Assembly (NCBI GenBank): GCA_902774075.1
Contig: CACYGT010000018.1
Coordinates: 1 to 52,557 of the forward strand
Source: an uncultured Bacteroidales bacterium
GTDB lineage: Bacteria > Bacteroidota > Bacteroidia > Bacteroidales > Paludibacteraceae
Direction of reading: 5' to 3'
Length of the DNA stretch: 52,557 nt
The notes under the pieces are model-generated. The model saw only the letters and a program-made list of their open reading frames with translations, did not search any database and was not told the DNA's origin. Shown here piece after piece: positions 43,352 through 51,183 of the stretch; position 1 is the stretch's first letter, and the number at the start of each line of letters is the position of its first letter. A program made the position numbers and the translations under genes.

Positions 43352-43480
43352 TTTACATTGCTTGAGTAACTCGGTAGCCTCTGCCGCCAAGCGCTTATAC
43401 TCGTCCATACTCAGCGCCTCGGCTGCCTCTAATTGTGCGATGATCTCCTCAGCACGTTTGATTTTATCGTCGTAACTCAT
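43313..43480 (-). CDS. xseB: Exodeoxyribonuclease VII small subunit
   Basis: A 55-residue coding region that starts MSYDDKIKRAEEIIAQLEAA and continues with ALSMDEYKRLAAEATELLKQ. The pattern of two amphipathic helices, with a short EALSMDE-type loop, is the XseB signature. XseB joins XseA to form an exonuclease for single-stranded DNA. The start overlaps the sugar transferase stop by 4 bp (ATGA), so it is translated with that gene. xseA is not in the window. The 3' 39 bp are antisense to the ClC gene. Confidence 0.88.
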   Translation of the reverse strand: MSYDDKIKRAEEIIAQLEAAEALSMDEYKRLAAEATELLKQCKSLLAEMHEDMSV

Positions 43481-44745
43481 TTTCCTTTACCTTTTAAGAT
43501 GACGCCTGCTGTGAAGAACAAGATCTTCATATCCAACAGCAGCGACATGTTTTCCACATACACGATATCGGCGTTCAGACGCTCGATCATCTTCTCCATC
43601 GTATCGGTATAACCCACGCGGATCGGTCCCCAACTCGTCAAGCCCGGACGAACCTTGTACAGCAGGCAGTAATACGGAGCCTCCGCCATAATCTGCTCAA
43701 TGAAATACGGTCTCTCCGGTCGCGGTCCGACAATAGACATATCGCCCTTCAGAATATTCCACAACTGCGGTAACTCGTCCAAGCGGTACTTACGCAGCCA
43801 GTGTCCCACCTTCGTGATACGAGGGTCATTATCCAGAGTCAGCTGAGGCTGTCCTTCCTCCGCATTATTCCGCATCGTGCGGAACTTATAAATCCGAAAA
43901 GGCAAGCCGTACAAGCCTATTCGCTCCTGACTATAGAAGACCGGTCCCTTCGACGAACACTTCACTTGCAGCGCAATAAGTCCGAACAGCGGCGAGAGTA
44001 CCACAAGGCCCAGAGCCGAACTGACGATATCGAATGCACGCTTGATACACAACTCCGCATCGGTCATATGGAACTCCGTGATACGAATCAATGACGGCCG
44101 GTCTATTTGACCGATACGCGCCGCACCCGTCAACATATCATACACACGCGGTACCATACTGATCTCGCACGAGAGCGGATACAAGCGCGCAATAAGTTCG
44201 TACAACTGCCGATCCGTATAACCCTTCGGCAAGTCAATAATTACCTCGTCTTGTTCGCCCGCGCGAAGCCCCTCCGCCTCTGCCATCGAATGTACGGTGA
44301 CCGAACGCAAGATACCCCTCCGCCTCGACAGCAACGTAATAGTCAGACGAGGAATATAACTGAGCACAAACTGCAGACTAAACAGCACGCCCAGAGAGCC
44401 CCAATACCGGTGATAATCCACTACCACATCATCTATGATGATGATAAAGAAGAAAAGCAGCGAGATAATCATCGCCGAGATGAGCGTTCTTAGGAACTCC
44501 CGCCATAACGGTTTCTGGAAAGGCCTTAGATAGTATCCCGACAGATAATAAACGAGCAGACAGACAAGCGGATAAATCAACAGCGGAGGCCAGAAACTAA
44601 AAGCCGGAATAAGCACATCGCTTACCGCCTCTACACGCCCGTCATAAACGATCCAGCGGAAACCCAAAAAACACAGCCACACCAACTCGCTACTCAGCAA
44701 GTCAGCCAATACATACCACAGTTGTTGTTTGCGTCTTAATGTCAT
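43477..44745 (-). CDS. Polyprenyl-phosphate sugar-1-phosphate transferase
   Basis: The 422-residue membrane protein initiates exopolysaccharide or O-antigen synthesis by moving a sugar phosphate to undecaprenyl phosphate. About four membrane segments and a large loop form residues 1-220; the catalytic sugar-transferase domain follows (KRAFDIVSSALGLVVLSP, IGLYGLPFRIYKFRTMR, RKYRLDELPQLWNILKGDMS and GPRPERP). The layout matches the WcaJ/CpsE class. It lies in a group with the Sua5-type gene (4-bp overlap) and xseB, not in a polysaccharide cluster. The sugar cannot be deduced. Confidence 0.92.
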   Translation of the reverse strand: MTLRRKQQLWYVLADLLSSELVWLCFLGFRWIVYDGRVEAVSDVLIPAFSFWPPLLIYPLVCLLVYYLSGYYLRPFQKPLWREFLRTLISAMIISLLFFFIIIIDDVVVDYHRYWGSLGVLFSLQFVLSYIPRLTITLLSRRRGILRSVTVHSMAEAEGLRAGEQDEVIIDLPKGYTDRQLYELIARLYPLSCEISMVPRVYDMLTGAARIGQIDRPSLIRITEFHMTDAELCIKRAFDIVSSALGLVVLSPLFGLIALQVKCSSKGPVFYSQERIGLYGLPFRIYKFRTMRNNAEEGQPQLTLDNDPRITKVGHWLRKYRLDELPQLWNILKGDMSIVGPRPERPYFIEQIMAEAPYYCLLYKVRPGLTSWGPIRVGYTDTMEKMIERLNADIVYVENMSLLLDMKILFFTAGVILKGKGK

Positions 44746-45356
44746 GGGCGAATTATCTTAAAAGTGCCATCGGCATTCAGTTTGATGATCGTACTCGGCT
44801 CGTGCGGACACTCATCTTCCCGCCTAAACCGGCAGACATAATCTGCCCCCTCCAAAATCTCTTTCTCGATCTCCTTATAAAAATGCGCGGTCGGGTGTCC
44901 GCTGATATTCGCGCTCGTCGATACGATCGGGTGCTTCAACTGCGCACACAAAGCCTTGGTGAACGGCTCGTTGGTGATGCGAATACCGATACTTCCGTCT
45001 TCTGCAAGCAAATTCGGCGCTATATTCCGCGCTCCCGGATAAATAAGCGTGAGAGGCTTCACCCCTTCATCCGTTAATCCATTCACCCCCTCATCCGTTG
45101 CCTCCAGCAACGTCCACGCCGCCTCCGGCACTTCCGAGATATAGTAGTTCAGTTTCGCCTCGCTGTCCAGCAGCACTAACATCGACTTGCTGTCCTCCCG
45201 CTGCTTCAAACGATAGATCTTCTGAACCGCCTCCGCATTCGTCGCGTCGCACCCTATACCCCACACCGTATCCGTAGGATAAACGATAATCCCACCGCTG
45301 CGTAACACCCGCAACGCCTCCGCCAAATCCTCCTTATCGTAGCGCCCGAAATCCAT
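44742..45356 (-). CDS. Sua5/YciO/YrdC-type threonylcarbamoyl-AMP synthase
   Basis: The 204-residue protein has the YrdC fold. The motif GGIIVYPTDTVWGIGCDATN is the ATP/Thr site, followed by KQREDSKSM. It makes threonylcarbamoyl-AMP for t6A in tRNA. The C-terminal Sua5 domain is absent, as in short TsaC forms. The start at 45356 is chosen because the frame's longer version includes the promoter -7 box; the ATG is 8 bases after that box. An octamer array (45057-45096) encodes an insertion DEGVNGLTDEGVK. Confidence 0.9.
   Translation of the reverse strand: MDFGRYDKEDLAEALRVLRSGGIIVYPTDTVWGIGCDATNAEAVQKIYRLKQREDSKSMLVLLDSEAKLNYYISEVPEAAWTLLEATDEGVNGLTDEGVKPLTLIYPGARNIAPNLLAEDGSIGIRITNEPFTKALCAQLKHPIVSTSANISGHPTAHFYKEIEKEILEGADYVCRFRREDECPHEPSTIIKLNADGTFKIIRP
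45057..45096 (-). repeat. 8-bp tandem repeat inside the Sua5-type gene
   Basis: Five units on the plus strand: CTTCACCC, CTTCATCC, GTTAATCC, ATTCACCC and CCTCATCC. They encode a small insertion of about 13 residues in a loop. Confidence 0.65.
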
Positions 45357-45364
45357 ATCGGCTG

Positions 45365-45396
45365 CAAAATTACAAAAAATACTCCGATTTGGCAAA
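45365..45396 (-). promoter_or_regulatory. Promoter of the Sua5-sugar transferase-xseB operon
   Basis: Minus-strand TTTG (45396-45393), a 20-base gap, TAATTTTG (45372-45365). The ATG begins 8 bases downstream. Confidence 0.75.
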
Positions 45397-45442
45397 CAAA
45401 ATTGACAATTTTAAGAAAAATTCTTAAAAAAACGCTGCACAA

Positions 45443-45474
45443 TTTGCACAATTGCAAAAAATGTAGTAATTTTG
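45443..45474 (+). promoter_or_regulatory. Promoter of pckA
   Basis: TTTG (45443-45446), a 20-base gap, TAATTTTG (45467-45474), with a 48-nt leader. Confidence 0.75.
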
Positions 45475-45522
45475 TAGCCGGTTTAATAACGCACAATGTA
45501 AAATTCAAAAATATTTTATACA

Positions 45523-47127
45523 ATGAAAGAGTTAGATCTTACTAAGTATGGCATCACAGGCGCAACTGTGATCGCACACAACCCCTCCTACGAGTATCTG
45601 TTCGCAGAGGAGACCAAACCCGAGTTGACCGGTTATGCTAAGGGTCAGAACACCGAGCTTAACGCCGTAAACGTAATGACCGGTATCTATACCGGACGTT
45701 CGCCTAAGGACAAATACATTGTCATGGACGAGAACTCGAAGGACACCGTTTGGTGGACCACCGAGGGTTACAAGAACGACAACCACCCGATGTCCGAGGA
45801 AGTTTGGGCCAAGGTAAAAGCAATGGCTATCAAAGAGCTCTGCAACAAGAACCTGTACGTAGTGGACGCTTTCTGCGGTGCAAACAAAGACACCCGCATG
45901 GCCGTTCGTTTCATCGTGGAGGTAGCTTGGCAGGCACACTTCGTTAAGAACATGTTCATCCAGCCGAGCGAAGAGGAATTGGCTAATTTCGAGCCGGACT
46001 TCGTTATCTACAACGCTTCGTTGGCAAAAGTAGAGAACTTCAAAGAGCTCGGTCTGAACAGCGAGACCTGTGTGGCATTCAACACCACCAGCCGCGAGCA
46101 GGTTATCCTCAACACCTGGTACGGCGGTGAGATGAAGAAAGGTATGTTCTCCATGATGAACTACTACCTGCCGCTGAAGGGTATCGCTTCGATGCACTGC
46201 TCCGCGAACACCGATATGGAAGGCAAGAACACCGCTATCTTCTTCGGTCTCTCCGGTACCGGTAAGACCACTCTGTCCACCGACCCGAAACGTCTCCTCA
46301 TTGGTGACGACGAGCACGGCTGGGACGATCAGGGTGTGTTCAACTTCGAGGGCGGTTGCTATGCAAAGGTTATCAACCTCGACAAAGAGTCTGAGCCGGA
46401 CATCTACGCAGCTATCCGTCGTAACGCCCTCCTCGAGAACGTTACCGTTGACGAGAACGGCAAGATCGATTTCGCAGACAAGAGCGTAACCGAGAACACC
46501 CGCGTTAGCTACCCGATCAACCACATCGAGAAGATCGTTCGCCCGATCTCCGCAGGTCCTGCTGCTAAGAACGTTATCTTCCTCTCTGCTGACGCCTTCG
46601 GCGTACTGCCTCCTGTTTCCATCCTGACTCCGGAGCAGACTAAGTACTACTTCCTCTCCGGCTTCACGGCTAAACTCGCAGGTACCGAGCGCGGTATCAC
46701 CGAGCCGACTCCGACCTTCTCCGCTTGCTTCGGACAGGCCTTCTTGGAGTTGCATCCGACCAAATACGCTGAGGAACTCGTTAAACGTATGGAGAAATCC
46801 GGTGCGAAGGCTTACCTCGTGAACACCGGTTGGAACGGTACCGGAAAGCGTATCTCGATCCGCGACACCCGTGGTATCATCGACGCTATCCTCGGTGGTG
46901 ACATCCTCACTGCTCCGACGAAGAAGATTCCGTTCTTCAACTTCGAGGTTCCGACCGCTCTGCCGGGTGTAGATCCTGCTATCCTCGATCCGCGTGACAC
47001 CTACGCAGACGCTGCTCAGTGGGAGGAGAAAGCAAAAGACCTCGCTGCTCGCTTCATCAAGAACTTCGACAAATATACGTCGAACGAAGCAGGTAAGGCA
47101 CTCGTGGCTGCTGGTCCGCAACTCTAA
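45523..47127 (+). CDS. pckA: Phosphoenolpyruvate carboxykinase (ATP)
   Basis: The 534-residue enzyme interconverts oxaloacetate + ATP and PEP + CO2 + ADP. In gut-type Bacteroidota it often runs in the CO2-fixing direction for succinate fermentation; this is family knowledge. Signatures: [23 protein letters not shown] (kinase-1a P-loop), [20 protein letters not shown] (metal-binding) and RISIRDTR. The codon use is strongly biased, as expected for a highly expressed gene. It is monocistronic with a strong terminator at 47162-47198. Confidence 0.97.
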   Translation: MKELDLTKYGITGATVIAHNPSYEYLFAEETKPELTGYAKGQNTELNAVNVMTGIYTGRSPKDKYIVMDENSKDTVWWTTEGYKNDNHPMSEEVWAKVKAMAIKELCNKNLYVVDAFCGANKDTRMAVRFIVEVAWQAHFVKNMFIQPSEEELANFEPDFVIYNASLAKVENFKELGLNSETCVAFNTTSREQVILNTWYGGEMKKGMFSMMNYYLPLKGIASMHCSANTDMEGKNTAIFFGLSGTGKTTLSTDPKRLLIGDDEHGWDDQGVFNFEGGCYAKVINLDKESEPDIYAAIRRNALLENVTVDENGKIDFADKSVTENTRVSYPINHIEKIVRPISAGPAAKNVIFLSADAFGVLPPVSILTPEQTKYYFLSGFTAKLAGTERGITEPTPTFSACFGQAFLELHPTKYAEELVKRMEKSGAKAYLVNTGWNGTGKRISIRDTRGIIDAILGGDILTAPTKKIPFFNFEVPTALPGVDPAILDPRDTYADAAQWEEKAKDLAARFIKNFDKYTSNEAGKALVAAGPQL

Positions 47128-47128
47128 T

Positions 47129-47156
47129 CACTAAACGCTAAACGCTAAACACTAAA
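47129..47156. repeat. 7-bp tandem repeat downstream of pckA
   Basis: CACTAAA, CGCTAAA, CGCTAAA and CACTAAA, starting 1 bp after the pckA stop codon and leading into the terminator. Confidence 0.85.
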
Positions 47157-47161
47157 CGAAA

Positions 47162-47198
47162 AAATCAGGCGTCCTTTCGGGTGCCTGATTTTCTTTTA
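47162..47198. terminator. Terminator between pckA and the membrane protein gene
   Basis: AAAATCAGGC (47162-47171) pairs with GCCTGATTTT (47184-47193), with inner GTCC/GGGT pairing around TTTC, followed by CTTTTAT. The A-run on the left makes it usable from both sides. Confidence 0.85.
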
Positions 47199-47723
47199 TT
47201 CCTCATCTGCCTGGTCGATCCGGTCTTGGATCACGTTGTGCCGTACCAGAACCATCATCTCCAGCACTACCGCCGGCAGAACAACCATCAGCGTCGGATA
47301 TAAGGTCGCGTAATAAGCGTCGGAGATACGTATCGCGTAATAGATAAGGAGCGCGTAGTATGCGCCCGAGATACCGGCTGTCAAGATCGCGATCCCCGCA
47401 CGCCAGCGATAACTGAAGAAACACAACAGACACAAGATACTTCCCCACAACATCGCTTTGCGGCAATAATACAAGCCCTTCACCGACATCGTCCCTTCTA
47501 CGTACGCCGCACGCGTCTCCAGCGACGTCTGCGTCACCGTAAACGTCTCTTCGTCCATCGAAAAACTGCGCACGTAGATGATACCTTTGTCGTCTTGAAA
47601 CTTCAACACCGGCCCCAGGGACATACACATCGCCGCCACAATAGCCACGACCATATACACCCACCGCCGTATCATCGCATACAACGCCCGTTTTTCCTTC
47701 TCTTTTACTTTCTCTTCCATCAT
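47196..47723 (-). CDS. Four-helix membrane protein, possibly DUF4293-like
   Basis: The 175-residue protein has four hydrophobic segments: WVYMVVAIVAAMCMSLGPVL, MLWGSILCLLCFFSYRW, GIAILTAGISGAYYALLIYY and YPTLMVVLPAVVLEMMVLV. A soluble loop lies between the first two. The layout resembles the DUF4293 proteins of Bacteroidota, but I cannot verify this. The start is one of two adjacent ATGs (47723 or 47720); the frame reaches back to 47774 but includes the promoter. The ATG is 8 bases after the -7 box. Confidence 0.75.
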   Translation of the reverse strand: MMEEKVKEKEKRALYAMIRRWVYMVVAIVAAMCMSLGPVLKFQDDKGIIYVRSFSMDEETFTVTQTSLETRAAYVEGTMSVKGLYYCRKAMLWGSILCLLCFFSYRWRAGIAILTAGISGAYYALLIYYAIRISDAYYATLYPTLMVVLPAVVLEMMVLVRHNVIQDRIDQADEE

Positions 47724-47731
47724 TTCGCTTG

Positions 47732-47763
47732 CAAAAGTACACTTTTTTTGCCATATATGCAAA
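47732..47763 (-). promoter_or_regulatory. Promoter of the four-helix membrane protein
   Basis: Minus-strand TTTG (47763-47760), a 20-base gap, TACTTTTG (47739-47732). Confidence 0.75.
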
Positions 47764-47803
47764 TTTTTGTGCATGTTTTTTTCTTATAAAAATCCCTTTT
47801 TTA

Positions 47804-47835
47804 TTTGCATATCTCGAAAAAAAGCACTACTTTTG
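47804..47835 (+). promoter_or_regulatory. Orphan promoter 340 bp before secDF
   Basis: TTTG (47804-47807), a 20-base gap, TACTTTTG (47828-47835). It is a full consensus match. The nearest CDS downstream is secDF, which has its own promoter. Confidence 0.65.
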
Positions 47836-47905
47836 CACACGTAATTGGTTTCCAGCCATAAAAAGCCTCGAATGCTAGTAATTTCAAGGCCTGCAACGGA
47901 GTATT

Positions 47906-47949
47906 ATTGGGTGATTATTGGGTGATTATTGTGTGATTAGTGCGTGATT
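47906..47949. repeat. 11-bp tandem repeat array upstream of secDF
   Basis: ATTGGGTGATT twice, ATTGTGTGATT, AGTGCGTGATT. With its left flank GGCCTGCAACGGAGT it matches, in reverse complement, the array and flank upstream of glnS. Confidence 0.85.
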
Positions 47950-48024
47950 TGGTCATTTTTAAGCACTCTGACGCCCTGTATTTTCCAAATTTTTCTCATA
48001 AAAGCGACAAAAAATCAAAAAATA

Positions 48025-48056
48025 TTTGCACAATTCAAAAAAAAGCAGTACCTTTG
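48025..48056 (+). promoter_or_regulatory. Promoter of secDF
   Basis: TTTG (48025-48028), a 20-base gap ending AAAAAAAAGCAG, TACCTTTG (48049-48056). The leader is about 85 nt. Confidence 0.75.
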
Positions 48057-48146
48057 CACGCTTTTTATGCTGCGTGCGTGGGTATATGCGTCGCGTACAC
48101 ATAAAAATAATACTGCATATAAATAAAAATTAAATACAAACAAATT

Positions 48147-51100
48147 ATGCAAAACAAAGGACTTGTTAGAATTTTGGCTGTGTGCCTTGCACTTGTGTGC
48201 GCTTTCTATCTGTCGTTCTCCCTGGTGACGAACCACTACGACAAGAAAGCCAAAGAATACGCAGCCGGTGATGCAGTTAAAGAGTATCAGTATCTGGACT
48301 CTATCGCTGCCAAGAAAGTGTGGTTTGGTTACACCCTCAAGGAGTGCCGCGAGAAAGAGATTAACCTCGGTCTGGACTTGAAGGGCGGTATGAACGTAAC
48401 GATGGAAGTGTCTGTTCCGGACATCCTCGACGCGCTCAGCGGTCACAACGAGACCCCGAACTACAAAGAGGCTTTGGCCCTCGCTAAGCAAAAACAAAAA
48501 GCCAGCGGTGCGGACTTCGTTACCCTCTTCATTGAGTCGTACAAGGAGATCGACCCGAACGGACAACTGGCTTCTATCTTCTCGACTTTCGAGTTGAAAG
48601 ACAAAGTAACACTCACCTCCACCAACGCTGAGGTAGAGAAAGTCATCCGCGAGGAGGTTGACGGCGCTATCCAGAACTCCTTCAACGTGCTCCGTACGCG
48701 TATCGACCGTTTCGGTGTTGTTCAGCCGAACATCCAGAAACTCTCTCAACCGGGCCGTATCCTCATCGAGCTCCCGGGTATCAAAGAGCCCGAGCGTGTT
48801 CGTAAACTCCTCCAGGGTTCTGCTAACCTTGAGTTCTGGGAAACCTATGAGGCTTCTGAACTCCTCCCGATGTTGGCACAGATCAACCGCGAGTTCGCCG
48901 CTACCCAGGTAGAGGAAGAGGCTTCGAAAGCAGAGGCTAAGGCTGAGGCTCCGAAGGCTGAGGGCGATGAGCTCGCTCAACTCCTCGGTGACAGCACTAA
49001 CGCTGAGGCTGATCAGGCTGCTCAGATCGCTGAGTACAAGAAGAACAACCCGCTCTTCGCTATCCTCAACCCCTCTGTTAACCAGGCTGGTCAGGCTTAT
49101 CGCGGACCGGTCGTAGGTACTGTTCATTATGTAGATACCGCTAAGGTAAACGCTATGCTCAACTCGCAGATCGCTAAGGCCGTTCTGCCGCGTGATGCAC
49201 GTTTCTACTGGACCGTTAAAGCGATCGACGAGGCTAATGCTTACTATCAGCTCGTTGCCCTCAAGGCACAGCGTGATGGCCGCGCTTCCCTCGAAGGTGA
49301 CGTCATCACCGACGCTCGCGCAGACTTCTCGCAGATCAGCGCTTACGCCAACGTTTCGATGTCTATGAACGCGGAAGGTGCTAAGACCTGGCAGCGTCTG
49401 ACCAAAGACAATATCGGCAAGTCGGTTGCTATCGTACTCGACGGATACGTTTATTCGTTCCCGACCGTACAAAGCGAGATCGCTGGCGGTAACAGCCAGA
49501 TCACCGGTAACTTCACCGTAGAAGAGGCAAAAGACTTAGCGAACACCCTTAAGTCCGGTAAGATGCCGGCTCCTGCTCGTATCATCGAGGAGAGTGTGGT
49601 TGGTCCCTCTCTGGGTCGTGAAGCTATCCGCTCGGGTCTCTGGTCCTTCGCGCTCGGCTTCGTGCTCATCCTCATCTACATGATCTTCTACTATGGTTGG
49701 ATCCCGGGTCTCATCGCCGATGCTGCACTCGTCTGCAACGTCTTCCTGCTCGTGGGTATCCTCGCTTCGTTCAGCGCTGTGCTGACCTTGCCGGGTATCG
49801 CTGGTATCGTCCTCACCATGGGTATGGCGGTCGATGCGAACGTGCTGATCTACGAGCGTATCCGTGAGGAACTCAAGGCCGGCAAGGGTATGCGTAAGGC
49901 TATCGAGGACGGTTTCAAGGGGGCCATCAGCGCCATCGTGGATGCCAACGTAACGTCCTTCCTCACCGGTGCTATCCTCGCTATCTTCGGTACAGGTCCG
50001 ATCAAGGGCTTCGCTGTTACCTACATGATCGGTATCATCTCCTCGTTCCTGACGGCTGTGTTCATCACCCGTCTCTTGCTCGAGGACTATGCTAAACGTG
50101 AGAACGCGAAGGAGCTCAGCTTCACCACGCGTCTGATGAAGAACTTCCTCCAGGATATCCATTTCGATTTCGTAGCTGCACGTAAAGTTGCTTATTGCAT
50201 CTCCGGCGCACTCGTGATCTTTGCTATCCTTGGTCTGGAGCCGCACTTGTTCGGTAAACTGAACCTCGGTATCGACTTCTCCGGTGGACGTAACTACGTC
50301 GTTCGTTTTGACAATAACATCAACACCCAAGATGTTCGTGAGAGCCTTGACAAAGTCTTCCAGGCTGAGTTGAAGGACGGCGAGACCTTCGGTCTGAACG
50401 TCATCACTTTCGGTAATGACGCGAACCAGGTTCGTATCTCGACCAACTTCCGTATCCACGAAGACAACGCGGAGGCGGACGAGGCTATCGAAGCACTCCT
50501 CTTCGAAGGCTGCAAGCCGTTCCTAGGCGAGAACATCACCTTCGATGACTTCCGTTCGACCGATTCCAACGCCGAGGTAGGTATCATGTCCAGCCAGAAG
50601 GTAGGTCCTGCCATCGCTGACGATATTAAGACCAGCGCTGTTTGGGCTATTCTTGCTGCATTGGTTGTGATCTTCCTCTACATCCTCTTGCGTTTCCGCA
50701 ACTTCGCTTACTCCGTAGGTGCTTTGACGGCATTGGCACACGATACCGTGATCATCCTCGGTCTGTATGCCATCCTGTGGAAGATCATGCCTTTCTCCAT
50801 GGAGATCGACCAGGCCTTCATCGCGGCTATCCTGACCGTTATCGGTTACTCGATCAACGATACCGTGGTCATCTTCGACCGTGTACGTGAGTACAACGGC
50901 CTCTATCCGAAGCGCGATAAGAACGTCAACATCAACGACGCTTTGAACAACACGCTCAGCCGTACGTTCTCGACGTCTATGTCCACCTTCGTGGTATTGT
51001 TGGCTATCTTCATCTTCGGTGGTGAGACGATCCAAGGCTTCGTATTCGCACTCCTCATGGGTGTGATCGTAGGTACTTATTCGTCCCTCTTCATCGCTTC

Positions 51101-51164
51101 GCCGATCGCTTATGACATCCAGATGGCACAGGCTCGTCGCGCAGCGAAGAAAAACGCGAAGTAA
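48147..51164 (+). CDS. secDF: Protein translocase subunit SecDF (fused)
   Basis: The 1005-residue inner-membrane protein uses the proton gradient to help complete Sec export. The SecD half (1-650) has a membrane start, the motif LGLDLKGGMNVTMEV and the six-helix region with GMAVDANVLIYERIREE. The SecF half follows (about 680-1005), with LNLGIDFSGGRNYVV and SINDTVVIFDRVRE. Between, in the SecD periplasmic part, lies a low-complexity Ala/Glu/Lys stretch (SKAEAKAEAPKAEGDE) that is not in the E. coli proteins. Fused SecDF is usual in Bacteroidota. Confidence 0.97.
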   Translation: MQNKGLVRILAVCLALVCAFYLSFSLVTNHYDKKAKEYAAGDAVKEYQYLDSIAAKKVWFGYTLKECREKEINLGLDLKGGMNVTMEVSVPDILDALSGHNETPNYKEALALAKQKQKASGADFVTLFIESYKEIDPNGQLASIFSTFELKDKVTLTSTNAEVEKVIREEVDGAIQNSFNVLRTRIDRFGVVQPNIQKLSQPGRILIELPGIKEPERVRKLLQGSANLEFWETYEASELLPMLAQINREFAATQVEEEASKAEAKAEAPKAEGDELAQLLGDSTNAEADQAAQIAEYKKNNPLFAILNPSVNQAGQAYRGPVVGTVHYVDTAKVNAMLNSQIAKAVLPRDARFYWTVKAIDEANAYYQLVALKAQRDGRASLEGDVITDARADFSQISAYANVSMSMNAEGAKTWQRLTKDNIGKSVAIVLDGYVYSFPTVQSEIAGGNSQITGNFTVEEAKDLANTLKSGKMPAPARIIEESVVGPSLGREAIRSGLWSFALGFVLILIYMIFYYGWIPGLIADAALVCNVFLLVGILASFSAVLTLPGIAGIVLTMGMAVDANVLIYERIREELKAGKGMRKAIEDGFKGAISAIVDANVTSFLTGAILAIFGTGPIKGFAVTYMIGIISSFLTAVFITRLLLEDYAKRENAKELSFTTRLMKNFLQDIHFDFVAARKVAYCISGALVIFAILGLEPHLFGKLNLGIDFSGGRNYVVRFDNNINTQDVRESLDKVFQAELKDGETFGLNVITFGNDANQVRISTNFRIHEDNAEADEAIEALLFEGCKPFLGENITFDDFRSTDSNAEVGIMSSQKVGPAIADDIKTSAVWAILAALVVIFLYILLRFRNFAYSVGALTALAHDTVIILGLYAILWKIMPFSMEIDQAFIAAILTVIGYSINDTVVIFDRVREYNGLYPKRDKNVNINDALNNTLSRTFSTSMSTFVVLLAIFIFGGETIQGFVFALLMGVIVGTYSSLFIASPIAYDIQMAQARRAAKKNAK

Positions 51165-51183
51165 TTAGGAAAGGCAAGGTAGC

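Larger units (their letters stand above)
47724..48146. other. 423-bp intergenic region with three promoters and an 11-mer array
   Basis: No ORF of useful length. In order it holds the minus promoter (47732-47763), a plus promoter (47804-47835) with no gene directly behind it, the array at 47906-47949, and the secDF promoter (48025-48056). The stretch 47842-48020 could be a small RNA or a long alternative leader. Confidence 0.7.

Noticed and set aside
13901-47949. 11-mer arrays as CRISPR
   Set aside because: Units are contiguous with no spacers and are too short; no cas genes are present.
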